Below the pieces are notes generated by a model. It saw only the letters and a program-made list of their open reading frames with translations. It ran no database searches and was not told the DNA's origin. Both the position numbers and the translations under genes were made by a program. From contig NZ_LGEG01000213.1 of assembly GCF_001280125.1 (NCBI RefSeq), positions 3,971 through 67,970 on the forward strand: a stretch of 64,000 bases of DNA, read 5' to 3'. Below are positions 6,705 through 14,346 of this stretch, one piece after another (within the stretch, counting starts at the first letter, position 1; every line of letters starts with the position of its first letter). The DNA is from Streptomyces sp. NRRL F-6492. GTDB taxonomy: Bacteria; Actinomycetota; Actinomycetes; Streptomycetales; Streptomycetaceae.

Positions 6705-8321
6705 ATGAGTGACGCCGACGTCTCCGCCGCGGGTGATCCGCTGAAGCTGGCCGAGCTGTTCACCGACGGCGGCGAGCCGTGGCTCCCGCTGCTCGGGCCG
6801 GTGATCGCGGCGCGGCCGGGGGCCGCCGACTTCATCGGCCCGGGGCGGAGCCCGGAGGTGGTGCCGGTGCGGGAGTTGACGTTCCAGGCGCTGAAGCCGC
6901 ATCCGCCGCACAAGTGGAAGGTGGTCGCCTTCGGCCAGAATCCGTACCCGCGGGCGGAGAGCGCGACCGGCATCGCGATGTTCGACAACACCTTCGGCGA
7001 CTGGAAGGACAGCCAGTTCGGCCGGGTGGTCAGCATCCGCTGCCTCATCAAGGCCGCCGCGATGTGGAAGTACGGCATCGTCAAGAAGACGCCGATCGCC
7101 GACGTCCGGGCCCTGTTGGAGAAGGAGGACACGGTCCGGCCGCCGGAATGGTTCCAGGCGATGCTCACCCAGGGCGTGCTGCTGCTGAACGCGTCCCTCA
7201 CGGCGAGCGTGGACGGGGCGGTGCCGACCGACCGGCACACCGCGTTCTGGCGGCCCGTGGCCGAGCAGATCGTCGAGGAGATCCTCCGGGCCAAGCAGGA
7301 GGCGGCGGAGGAGGACCGGGGGGTGGTGTTCGCCTGGTGGGGCGCGCACGCCCGGAGCCTGAAGCGGGTCGTCCAGCGGCTGGAGAAGAAGTACCCGGGG
7401 GTCGAGGTCCGGCACCTGGACCACGTGAATCCGGCGGCGCAGGGGGACGTCTTCTGCGAGGGCGACCACTTCTCCCGGGTGAACGACGCGCTGGCGGCGG
7501 TGGGGGCCGAGCCGGTCGACTGGCTGCCGCGGAAGGGCTGGGACCGGGAGGCGGCGGGGGCCGGCGGGCCGGCGGGCGGTGGTGTCGCGGAGCGGATGGG
7601 GGCGTTCATCGCGTCGACGATGGAGCTGCACCAGCTGTATCTGGAGCGGCTCACGAGCGTCAAGGACGAGGGCCTCGTCCTGCCGCCGATCACCGGCGTG
7701 TTCGACACTCCGCTGATGGACTTCCGGAAGGCCGTCGAGCCGGTGTCCCGGGTGCTCCGGAACCTGGAGGGGCACATCGAGCGGTCGGGCCTGTTCGGTG
7801 AGGCCAGGGCCGCGTCGACGGAGGACGCCGGCGGGCTGTCCGCCGACGCGATCTCGGCCCTCCACCTGTACACGTGCGAGTCGGCGTTCTACCGCGAGAT
7901 CAACGCCGTGCTGCGTTCGCCCGACCGGGAGCGGCTGGTGCCGTACCTGCCGTACCTGCGGCTGCTGTTCTCGGCGGTGGCGGAGCTGCCGGCGCGGAAG
8001 CAGCCCCTGTGGCGCGGTGTGGCGCTGGACCTGCGGTCCCAGTACCCGGTGGGGCGGACGGTGACCTGGTGGGGCGTGTCCTCGTGCACGTCCGAGCGGG
8101 CCGTGGCCCGGGGGTTCCTCGGAAGCCGGGGCAGGCGGACCCTGTTCGAGGTGACGCCGGCGCGGGCGGTGGGGATCCGGCGGTTCTCCGCGTTCACCGG
8201 CGAGGAGGAGTACATCCTCACGCCGGGCACCCGGCTGGAGGTGACGGAGGTGGAGGCCGAGCGCGGGGGCCTGTGCACCGTGCGGCTGGCGGAGCTGGAG
8301 GGGCCGGGACCGGTGTCCTGA
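6705..8321 (+). CDS. Uracil-DNA-glycosylase-fold / arginine-type ADP-ribosyltransferase fusion
   Basis: A 538-residue two-domain protein. Residues ~55-275 align along a family-1 uracil-DNA glycosylase: KVVAFGQNPYP (77-82, usual GQDPYH), GVLLLNASLTA (157-167), VVFAWWGAHA, a His240-Val-Asn-Pro motif in place of HPSP, CEGDHFSRVN and EPVDWLP. The catalytic Asp of GQDPYH is Asn79 while His240 is kept, so glycosylase activity is doubtful but DNA or uracil binding is possible. Residues ~380-530 are an R-S-E ADP-ribosyltransferase: PLWRGV (Arg437), WWGVSSCTS (459-463) and the ExE motif in FTGEEEYIL (Glu500/Glu502). ATG follows GGGAG at 10 bp. It is downstream of and probably co-transcribed with the macrodomain gene, and convergent with the next gene (10-bp gap). 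A toxin or effector role is inferred. Confidence 0.85.
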   Translation: MSDADVSAAGDPLKLAELFTDGGEPWLPLLGPVIAARPGAADFIGPGRSPEVVPVRELTFQALKPHPPHKWKVVAFGQNPYPRAESATGIAMFDNTFGDWKDSQFGRVVSIRCLIKAAAMWKYGIVKKTPIADVRALLEKEDTVRPPEWFQAMLTQGVLLLNASLTASVDGAVPTDRHTAFWRPVAEQIVEEILRAKQEAAEEDRGVVFAWWGAHARSLKRVVQRLEKKYPGVEVRHLDHVNPAAQGDVFCEGDHFSRVNDALAAVGAEPVDWLPRKGWDREAAGAGGPAGGGVAERMGAFIASTMELHQLYLERLTSVKDEGLVLPPITGVFDTPLMDFRKAVEPVSRVLRNLEGHIERSGLFGEARAASTEDAGGLSADAISALHLYTCESAFYREINAVLRSPDRERLVPYLPYLRLLFSAVAELPARKQPLWRGVALDLRSQYPVGRTVTWWGVSSCTSERAVARGFLGSRGRRTLFEVTPARAVGIRRFSAFTGEEEYILTPGTRLEVTEVEAERGGLCTVRLAELEGPGPVS

Positions 8322-8331
8322 GCGGCCCGCT

Positions 8332-8721
8332 TCAGAGCAGTCCGACGGTCCGGGGCGGGGCGTAGACGTGGCGGGCGAGGTGCTCGCCGCCGCAGCGGAC
8401 GACGAGGTCCCGCTGCGGGCCCGGTTCCCGCTCGCGGGCGATCCGCTCCTGGTGGCGGGCGCAGGTCTCGCAGGTGGGGTCCCAGTCGGGCAGGAGGTCG
8501 CGGTGGTGGGCGGCGAGGTGCGTGCCGAGGGCGATCTGGGTGGTGACGGTGCTGTCGAACGGGTCCCAGTCGACGCCCCGTTCGCCGGTGAGGCGGAGTT
8601 CGGCGATCCGGTCGCCGACGCTCCGCATGGTTCGGTAGAGGCCGGCGCACTCGTCGCAGTCCCACATCCAGGGCGGAGGCAGGGGCCACTCGTGGCCGGG
8701 GTCGATCTCGTCCGGGCTCAT
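8332..8721 (-). CDS. Hypothetical protein with two CxxC pairs
   Basis: A 129-residue soluble protein not recognised by family. WDCDECAGLY near the N-terminus and CETCARHQ in the second half form two CxxC pairs, suggesting a zinc- or metal-binding fold. The middle (TTQIALGTHLAAHHRDLLPDWDPTC) has several His residues. ATG is chosen; an in-frame GTG three codons upstream is an alternative, and neither has a clear Shine-Dalgarno sequence. Its stop is 10 bp from the stop of the convergent ADP-ribosyltransferase gene. Third positions are strongly G/C, supporting real coding. Confidence 0.65.
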   Translation of the reverse strand: MSPDEIDPGHEWPLPPPWMWDCDECAGLYRTMRSVGDRIAELRLTGERGVDWDPFDSTVTTQIALGTHLAAHHRDLLPDWDPTCETCARHQERIAREREPGPQRDLVVRCGGEHLARHVYAPPRTVGLL

Positions 8722-8840
8722 GGAAGGCACGATAGTCCGCGGGGTCCGCGACTCCGGGCCCTTTCCCCGAACAGGGGGCTACCGTCCGGTACCGGGGCGC
8801 GGCGGCCCCGGGCACGCTATGACGCTCTTCCCCGGCCGGG

Positions 8841-9278
8841 CTACAGGTCCTGGCAGAGGGCGCGGGCCCGGTCCAGCTCCTTCTTCACCTCCGCGTTGAA
8901 CTCGAAGGTGGTGGAGAACCGTTCCCGGGAACTGCGGACGGCCTCGGCGAGCGGCTTGTACCGCGCGTCCCCCGCCGAGGCCGCCGTGGAGAGGGCGCTC
9001 GCCGCCGCGTAGCGGTTGAGGGCGATCTCGCCGGGGGCGCCGTTCTCGGTGGCCTTCGCCGGGTCGAATCCTTCGAGTGCCCGGCACGCGGCGTGCGCGT
9101 CCGCGGCCGCGCCTTCTCCGGCGGAGGCGGTGCCCCCGCTCAGCATCCAGACGGCGCCCGTCCCCGCGACACCGAGCAGGAGCCCGGCTATGAGGGAGAG
9201 GGCCACGGTTCTGGTGCGGTTGCGGGGTTGCTCGGAGACCACGGGCGCGGGGGCGGCGTAAGGCTGCTCTGGCTGCAT
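8841..9278 (-). CDS. Single-pass membrane protein, unknown function
   Basis: A 145-residue protein with a short Pro/Gln-rich cytoplasmic N-terminus, one membrane span (TVALSLIAGLLLGVAGTGAVW, about residues 24-44) and an extracytoplasmic Ala-rich helical domain with two Cys residues (ACRALEG, ALCQDL) that could form a disulfide. No catalytic motif is seen. The start was placed at the ATG that puts the span close to the N-terminus; longer upstream reading in the same frame has no membrane or domain features. The next gene upstream on this strand is the sigma factor, separated by a hairpin terminator. Confidence 0.65.
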   Translation of the reverse strand: MQPEQPYAAPAPVVSEQPRNRTRTVALSLIAGLLLGVAGTGAVWMLSGGTASAGEGAAADAHAACRALEGFDPAKATENGAPGEIALNRYAAASALSTAASAGDARYKPLAEAVRSSRERFSTTFEFNAEVKKELDRARALCQDL

Positions 9279-9385
9279 GCGGCCCAAAATAGCTCGCCCG
9301 CTCACGGCCCTGGCAAGAGGTCGGCCGCCCCGGAGCCCTCCCGCGTCCGGGCGGACCCGGCGGCGCCCCGGGACGGTGACACGGG

Positions 9386-9423
9386 GAACGGCCTCACCGG
9401 AAGGGGGGTCGGTGAGGCCGTTC
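9386..9423 (-). terminator. Terminator after the SigF-like gene
   Basis: A 14-bp perfect stem (GAACGGCCTCACCG / CGGTGAGGCCGTTC) with a 10-nt loop, starting 26 nt after the sigma-factor stop on its strand. There is no U-tract, as is common in Streptomyces. Confidence 0.75.
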
Positions 9424-9448
9424 GGTTCCCGTGGGGAAGCGGGAGGGG

Positions 9449-10309
9449 TCACTCCATGGGGGCGAGCATGCCCTTGCGGAGACGGGCCAGGTTGCGGGAG
9501 AGCAGCCGGGAGACCTGCATCTGGGAGATGCCGAGCCTCTTGCCGATCTCCGACTGCGTCAGTTCCTCGACGAACCGGAGGTGGATCAGCAGGCGGTCCC
9601 GCTCGCCGAGTTCGGCGACGAGGGGGGCGAGGGCGTGGAAGTCCTCGAAGAGTCCGAGCGCCGGGTCCTCTTCTCCTATCAGGTCGGAGAGCATGGCGCC
9701 GCCCTCCTCGCCCTCGCCGCCGACCGTGGCGTCGAGCGAGGTGGAGTTGTAGCCGTTGGAGGCGATCCGCGCCTCGATGACCTCGTCCTCGGAGAGGTTC
9801 ATCAGGGCCGAGAGCTCCGCCACGCTCGGCGAGCGCCCGAGGCGGGAGCTGAGCTCCTCCGTCGCCTTGGCGAGCTCCACGCGCGCTTCCTGGAGACGGC
9901 GGGGAACGTGGACGGCCCAGGAGGTGTCACGGAAGAACCGCTTGATCTCCCCCACGATGCAGGGGACCGCGAAGGTGGTGAACTCCACCTCGCGGGAGAT
10001 GTCGAAGCGGTCGATGGCCTTGATCAGTCCGATGGTGCCGACCTGGACGATGTCCTCCATGTCGTCGCCGCGGGCCCGGAAGCGGCCGGCCGCGTAGCGC
10101 ACGAGGGACATGTTCATCTCGATCAGCGTGTTGCGGGCGTACTGGTACTCGGGAGTCCCCTCCTCCAGCACCGCCATCCGGTCGAAGAACACCTTCGACA
10201 GTTCACGCGCGTCCTTCGGCGCCACCTTGTCGGGGGCCTCGAGTACGGGAAGACCCCCCATGGTCCTCTCAACGCCGGTCTTCGTATCGGTCAGCATGGT
10301 GGTAGCCAC
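9449..10309 (-). CDS. RNA polymerase sigma factor, SigB/SigF/SigG family
   Basis: A 286-residue alternative sigma factor of the partner-switching-controlled family. Region 2 is visible (DDMEDIVQVGTIGLIKAIDRFD, then FTTFAVPCIVGEIKRFFRD), with region 3 (VPRRLQEARVELAKATEEL) and the region 4 helix-turn-helix (LTQSEIGKRLGISQMQVSRLL). The GTG start is preferred to an in-frame TTG 27 bp upstream because AAAGAGGGGG lies 8 bp before it. A sigma-B-type promoter matching this family's own recognition motif is present upstream, suggesting autoregulation. The next upstream gene encodes an RsbW-like kinase, the expected anti-sigma partner. Which S. coelicolor sigma factor (B, F, L, M or N) is its ortholog cannot be settled here. 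Confidence 0.92.
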   Translation of the reverse strand: MATTMLTDTKTGVERTMGGLPVLEAPDKVAPKDARELSKVFFDRMAVLEEGTPEYQYARNTLIEMNMSLVRYAAGRFRARGDDMEDIVQVGTIGLIKAIDRFDISREVEFTTFAVPCIVGEIKRFFRDTSWAVHVPRRLQEARVELAKATEELSSRLGRSPSVAELSALMNLSEDEVIEARIASNGYNSTSLDATVGGEGEEGGAMLSDLIGEEDPALGLFEDFHALAPLVAELGERDRLLIHLRFVEELTQSEIGKRLGISQMQVSRLLSRNLARLRKGMLAPME

Positions 10310-10360
10310 TCCGATGACCCCCTCTTTAGTAGACAACCCGTCTTCCCCCGGACGGCCCGC

Positions 10361-10385
10361 ATACCCCCACTCCCACGGAGCATGC
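10361..10385 (-). promoter_or_regulatory. SigB-type promoter of the sigma factor gene
   Basis: On the minus strand GCAT (10382-10385), 15 nt, then GGGTAT (10361-10366) matches the streptomycete sigma-B consensus GNNT-N14-16-GGGTAC/T exactly. It lies 51 bp upstream of the GTG start. A self-activating loop is inferred. Confidence 0.75.
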
Positions 10386-10440
10386 GCACGTTTTCAAAAA
10401 AATTGTTCTCGCGGTGTGCGAGGCCCTCGTCCGGGTGGCC

Positions 10441-10884
10441 TCAGACGAGGGAGAGGCGTGCCCTGACCCGCTTGCCGGAGGGGTGCGGCTCCACGCCGAC
10501 GCTCTCGCAGACGGCCACGACGATCTCGACGCCGTGCTGGCCGATGCGGCCGGGATCGTGGCCCCGGGGGACGGGAGAGGCCTCCAGCGAGTCGAACACC
10601 GAGATCTCCAGAGCGTCCTCGAACAGTTCGAGCAACAGGCGGCAGGGGCCGGGCGCGTGGCGCACGGCGTTGGTCACCAGCTCGCTGACCACCAGGCGCG
10701 CGAGGTCGACGCGCTCGCGGGCGACCGGCCGCCGTCCCGCGGCCGGGGACGCGGTGAGGAAGTCGGCGGTGAAGTCGCGGGCGGACGCGACCATGCCGTC
10801 GTCGGCGTCCGTACCGTCGTAGTCGACACTCGCGTACGACAAGGGCCTTTGTGTCACACGCTCCGCGGCGATCGCGTCCGTCAT
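10441..10884 (-). CDS. RsbW-like anti-sigma serine kinase (HATPase_c_2)
   Basis: A 147-residue single-domain GHKL ATPase. The N box is LARLVVSELVTNAVRHAP, the G1-type segment is EISVFDSLEASP, and RIGQHGVEIVVAVC is the G2 region. Proteins of this size and order in actinomycetes bind a sigma factor or phosphorylate an STAS antagonist. ATG follows GGGGAGGCAGG. It lies between the SpoIIE-like gene and the sigma gene on the same strand, 131 bp upstream of the sigma start, so it is the natural candidate anti-sigma factor. Whether it binds this sigma factor is inference. Confidence 0.85.
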   Translation of the reverse strand: MTDAIAAERVTQRPLSYASVDYDGTDADDGMVASARDFTADFLTASPAAGRRPVARERVDLARLVVSELVTNAVRHAPGPCRLLLELFEDALEISVFDSLEASPVPRGHDPGRIGQHGVEIVVAVCESVGVEPHPSGKRVRARLSLV

Positions 10885-10998
10885 CGACCTGCCTCCCCTC
10901 ACACGGCTCGGTGCCGTGCTCCGTACCTCATCCTGCGCACCTTCCCTCCTTTGCGATTTCCACACCGTCCGCATCCGAGAACACGGAGACGACCGCGT

Positions 10999-12228
10999 TC
11001 ACGCGGCGGGAGGGCCGGGAAGGCCCGCGTGGTCCTCGCCGGTGGCCGGGCGCCGCTCCACGGGGTGGCGGCCGTGCCAGTCCAGACAGAGTACGAGAAC
11101 GTCGTCCGGCACTCCCCCGGGGGCCTCTTCGCGCAGCGTCCGGACGACGGCCCGGGGGGTGTCCGCGCAGGTCGTGCCGCGGGTCCGCTCGATCGCGCGG
11201 CCCACCGGGCGGTCGAGGGCCGCGTCGCCGGCGCCCGGCGGGGGGTCGCCCCGGTCGCAGGCGACGAAGACCAGGCGGTCGCCGGGGAGGACGCGGAGGC
11301 GCTGGGTGGCGTAGACGGTGTCCTCGAACATGCCGAGGGGGAGCTGGCGCTCCAGGTGGATCCGCTCGGTCACCGCGCCGCGGCCCCGCCAGACCGTGGG
11401 CGAGCCCGCGTCGACGACCCGCACCTCGCCGGTGGCGCGGGCGAAGCTCAGCAGGAGGGCGGAGAGGGACCGCTCGCCCCGGTGCTGTCCGTAGAGCGCC
11501 TGGTCGGTGAGGCTGGCCTGGCCGACCAGGTCGAGCCCGGCGCGCCGGGCGTTGCGGATGGCGTTCAGGGCGAGGTTGCTCAGCAGGGCGGACGGGGCGT
11601 CGGGTCCGGTGCCGTTGGCGACGACCAGGGTGAGCTCCTCCTCGGTCACGCACCAGTCCAGGACGTGTCCGCCCGAGGTGTAGGAGGGCTCCCAGTAGGC
11701 GTGCAGGTCGAACTCCGCGCCCGTGCACGCCTGCCCGGGGAGCACGCCCCACTGCATCTCCGCCGGGACGCTGAGGGGGTGCGCCCTGCGCGTCCGGCGG
11801 TACAGGTCGGTGTGGCGGTCGGCGACGCGCAGGGCGTGTCCCAGTGTCTCGGCGATGTCGGCGAGTTCCTCGGTCACCGCGGGAGTGGCCAGGTCCGGGG
11901 GCAGGACCACCACCAGGACGCCACACCGTTCGCCACGAACCGTCACAGGAAGGCAAGCGGTCGCCGTGGGCCCGTCACCACCGAAAAGATATGGTTGCTG
12001 TGTGGAAAGAGCTCGACCCGCGGGCCCCGACCCCACGGCCACGTGCCGCACCACGGCCGGCGCCTGCACGGGCTCGACGGGACGCAGCGACGTGAGCCCG
12101 TAGTCGACGAGCAGGAGGTCGGCGGAGAGCACGGCGAACCGCCGTGCCAGATCGACACGGAGGGAGTCCAGGAGGCTGTGTGGCGGCGCCCCGCGCAGAG
12201 CGCGTTCCACTGTCACGTGTCGGTCCAC
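10999..12228 (-). CDS. SpoIIE/PP2C-like protein with degenerate metal site (copy 1)
   Basis: A 409-residue cytoplasmic protein: an N-terminal GAF-like part (~1-170) and a C-terminal SpoIIE/PPM fold beginning near AEMQWGVLPG. In active members a conserved Asp lies in a D-G-x-G motif; here it is Asn205 in VVANGTGPD. The usual TDG strand is altered to VFVACDRGD, while the last Asp pair (PDDVLVLCLDW) remains. Catalysis is therefore doubtful and it may be a regulatory pseudophosphatase. It is a paralog of the protein at 13043-14266, with the same domain order and length and near-identical stretches such as LSNLALNAIRNARRAGL. The GTG start was chosen by alignment to that paralog; an ATG 78 bp upstream is possible. 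Confidence 0.75.
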   Translation of the reverse strand: MDRHVTVERALRGAPPHSLLDSLRVDLARRFAVLSADLLLVDYGLTSLRPVEPVQAPAVVRHVAVGSGPAGRALSTQQPYLFGGDGPTATACLPVTVRGERCGVLVVVLPPDLATPAVTEELADIAETLGHALRVADRHTDLYRRTRRAHPLSVPAEMQWGVLPGQACTGAEFDLHAYWEPSYTSGGHVLDWCVTEEELTLVVANGTGPDAPSALLSNLALNAIRNARRAGLDLVGQASLTDQALYGQHRGERSLSALLLSFARATGEVRVVDAGSPTVWRGRGAVTERIHLERQLPLGMFEDTVYATQRLRVLPGDRLVFVACDRGDPPPGAGDAALDRPVGRAIERTRGTTCADTPRAVVRTLREEAPGGVPDDVLVLCLDWHGRHPVERRPATGEDHAGLPGPPAA

Positions 12229-12323
12229 CGAGCCCGTACCGCCTTCTGGAGAGATGTGGAGATGACCGGCGCGTCGCGAGGCCGACGCCTTCGGCCCCGG
12301 ACGCATGAGGAGTGTCGGTAGCC

Positions 12324-12839
12324 ATGGACACGAACCCCGCCCCGTCCCCTCGGGAGCCGCAGGAGACGGCACAGGCCGCCCGGGAGCTCATCGAGCTTCT
12401 GGAGGTGCTGTGGGAGCGCGGCCGGGACATGGTGTCGCCGACACCGGTGTCGGCGACTCAGCTCCGCGTGCTCTACAGCCTCGACCGCGAGGAGGGCATC
12501 AACCTCCGGGCCCTGGGGGAACTGCTCGGTTCCGCGCCGCCCTCGGTGAGCCGTATGTGCGACCGCCTGGAGGCGCTGGGATTCGTGCAGCGGCTGCCCA
12601 GCCCCGTCAGCCGCCGGCAGCTCGAACTGCACCTGACCGTCCGCGGCAAGGCGTATCTGCGGGACCTGCGGGTCCAGCGGGAGGAGGCCCTGCTCGCCGT
12701 CATCTCCGACATGACCCCGACGAGCCGCAAGGCGCTGCTGCGGGGCCTGACGGGCTTCCAGGACGCGCTGGACAAGGAGAGACCTTCGGCGCCCCCGGTG
12801 CGCCGGGGCGCGCCGCTCAAGGACGTCCGGTCCGCCTGA
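12324..12839 (+). CDS. MarR-family transcriptional regulator
   Basis: A 171-residue winged-helix regulator. The recognition region is LRALGELLGSAPPSVSRMCDRLEALGFVQR (~60-90), followed by a wing (SPVSRRQLELHLTVRGKAYL). N- and C-terminal helices would form the dimer interface. ATG is chosen; GAGGAG lies about 12 bp upstream and an in-frame GTG four codons earlier overlaps it. It is divergent from the SpoIIE-like gene (95 bp between starts) and so could regulate it and itself. No ligand can be proposed. Confidence 0.85.
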   Translation: MDTNPAPSPREPQETAQAARELIELLEVLWERGRDMVSPTPVSATQLRVLYSLDREEGINLRALGELLGSAPPSVSRMCDRLEALGFVQRLPSPVSRRQLELHLTVRGKAYLRDLRVQREEALLAVISDMTPTSRKALLRGLTGFQDALDKERPSAPPVRRGAPLKDVRSA

Positions 12840-12910
12840 CCCCCGCGCGGCGTGCGCGCCGTCCGGTCACGTGCCCCATGTCCCACTTGTCACCCTCTGC
12901 CCGCATACGA

Positions 12911-12929
12911 CGTGTCCCTCCCGGACACG
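12911..12929. terminator. Small hairpin between convergent genes
   Basis: CGTGTCC and GGACACG arms with a 5-nt loop (7-bp stem) lie 72 nt after the marR stop, next to a larger palindrome. Together they probably form the transcription end between convergent marR and the SpoIIE-like gene. Confidence 0.4.
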
Positions 12930-12951
12930 AGCCAGGTATTGCCCCAAGGAT

Positions 12952-12973
12952 ACAGTTGCCGCACGGCAACTGT
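12952..12973. promoter_or_regulatory. Perfect 22-bp inverted repeat (operator-like or terminator)
   Basis: ACAGTTGCC, 4-nt spacer GCAC, GGCAACTGT: 9-bp perfect arms whose two halves are about one helical turn apart, which suits a dimeric winged-helix regulator such as MarR. However, it lies downstream of both flanking genes, where a terminator is expected. A TTGACA hexamer (12973-12978) overlaps its right end. Both readings remain open. Confidence 0.5.
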
Positions 12974-13042
12974 TGACACCGGGCATACGGACGAGTGCGC
13001 GGGGACGGGCCGGGCGCCGGCGGCTCCCGGAGCCCCGGGCCG

Positions 13043-14266
13043 CTACGAGCCGGGCCCGGGGAGGCCGGGGGCGGAGAGACCGGGACCGGGCCCCGACTCG
13101 TGCCCGCCCTGCCGTCCGTACCAGTCGAGGCAGACGACGAGCGCGTCGTCCTCCAGGGGTGCGTCGCCGTGGTACGCGGCGAGTTCCCGCAGGACCGCGC
13201 CCGGGACCTGGGCGGGCGGGAGCAGCTTCGTGGCGATGAGCGCGCGGGCCAGCGCCCGGTCGCCGTAGCTCTCCCCGTCGGGGGAGGCCGCGTCGTACAC
13301 CCCGTCGCTGCCGAACAGCAGTCGGTCCCCCGGGCGGACCGTGAGGCGCTGCGGGGTGTAGACGGTGTCCTCGAACATGCCCAGGGGCAGCTGGGCCTCG
13401 AACGAGACGGGTTCGACGGAGCGGTCCCGCAGGCGCCACAGGCGGGGCGATCCGGCGTCCACGGCCTCCACCTCGCCCGTGGCGAGGTCGAAACGCAGCA
13501 GGAGCACCGAGACGAAGGCGTCGCCGTGGTACTGCGCGTACACGGCCTGGTCCGCCAGGGCCGCCTGGTCCACGAGGCCGAGGCCGGCGCGGCGGGCGTT
13601 GCGGAGCGCGTTGAGGGCGAGGTTCGTCAGGAGGGCGGCCTCGATGCCCTCCCCCATGCCGTTGGTGACCGTCAGGGTCAGGTGGTCGGCGGAGGCCGAC
13701 CAGTCGTAGTTGTCCCCGAAGATCGCGTAGGCCGGTTCCAGGTGCGCGCCGAGGGCGAACTCGGAACGGACGCAGGAGCGGCCCGGCAGGAGGTGCCACT
13801 GCATCTCGGCCGCCAGCGTCAGCCGGCTGGCCCGCCGCGCGAGGTCGTACAGGTCCGTGTCCCGCTCCGCCACCAGGATCTCGTGGCCGAGCGCCTCGCA
13901 GACGTGCCGCAGCTCGGGCAGCAGGGGCACGAGGTCGATGCCCGCCGGCAGGGCGACGGTGAGGACGCCCATCCGGTCCCCCCGGATGGTGACCGGCTGG
14001 TGGACGGAGACGGCGTCGGCGTCATGGGTGACGTACGGCTCCTGGGCGCCGAAGGCGCGTCCCTGCGGGCTGTCGTGGATGAGGACCGGCGGGGTCGTGT
14101 GGGGCACGCGCTCGACGAGTTGGAGCGACCGCAGCGCGTAGTCGGCGAGCCGGAGCTCCACCCGCAGCGCTCCGCACTGCTTGCGCAGGGCGTCCGCCAC
14201 GACGCCCACCAGCAGGTGCGGGGCGGCCCGGCGCAGTGCCTGTTCGACACCGGTGATCTCGTCCAC
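13043..14266 (-). CDS. SpoIIE/PP2C-like protein with substituted metal-site motif (copy 2)
   Basis: A 407-residue paralog of the protein at 10999-12228, with a GAF-like N-terminus and a C-terminal SpoIIE-type phosphatase fold from about AEMQWHLLPGRSC. The motif normally reading DGMG is VTNGMGEG, with Asn202 replacing the metal-coordinating Asp. Unlike copy 1 it keeps a good LLFGSDGVYDA strand and the final Asp pair (LEDDALVVCLDW), so residual activity is more plausible here. GTG is chosen because AAGGAG lies 12 bp upstream and the paralog starts at the same point. It lies 80 bp downstream of the STAS gene, probably in the same operon; a role in dephosphorylating or sequestering the STAS protein is inferred. 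Confidence 0.78.
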   Translation of the reverse strand: MDEITGVEQALRRAAPHLLVGVVADALRKQCGALRVELRLADYALRSLQLVERVPHTTPPVLIHDSPQGRAFGAQEPYVTHDADAVSVHQPVTIRGDRMGVLTVALPAGIDLVPLLPELRHVCEALGHEILVAERDTDLYDLARRASRLTLAAEMQWHLLPGRSCVRSEFALGAHLEPAYAIFGDNYDWSASADHLTLTVTNGMGEGIEAALLTNLALNALRNARRAGLGLVDQAALADQAVYAQYHGDAFVSVLLLRFDLATGEVEAVDAGSPRLWRLRDRSVEPVSFEAQLPLGMFEDTVYTPQRLTVRPGDRLLFGSDGVYDAASPDGESYGDRALARALIATKLLPPAQVPGAVLRELAAYHGDAPLEDDALVVCLDWYGRQGGHESGPGPGLSAPGLPGPGS

Positions 14267-14346
14267 GTGTTCCGGCTTCTCCTTCTCGTCTCCGCCCGGG
14301 CGCGGTTCCGCTCCCGCGGGGTCCGCACCGTCCTTCGTCCGGCTCT

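Noticed and set aside
3008..7873. 1600-codon minus-strand frame crossing rph and the macrodomain/ART genes
   Set aside because: Arg/Pro-rich low-complexity translation with no domain; it crosses two opposite real genes with clear motifs.
6705..8321. Idea that the ADP-ribosyltransferase is a second rifamycin-resistance enzyme (Arr) beside rph
   Set aside because: Arr proteins are about 140 residues with different motifs; this domain has the R-S-E arginine-type signature, is fused to a UDG fold, and its promoter region has no RAE directed toward it.
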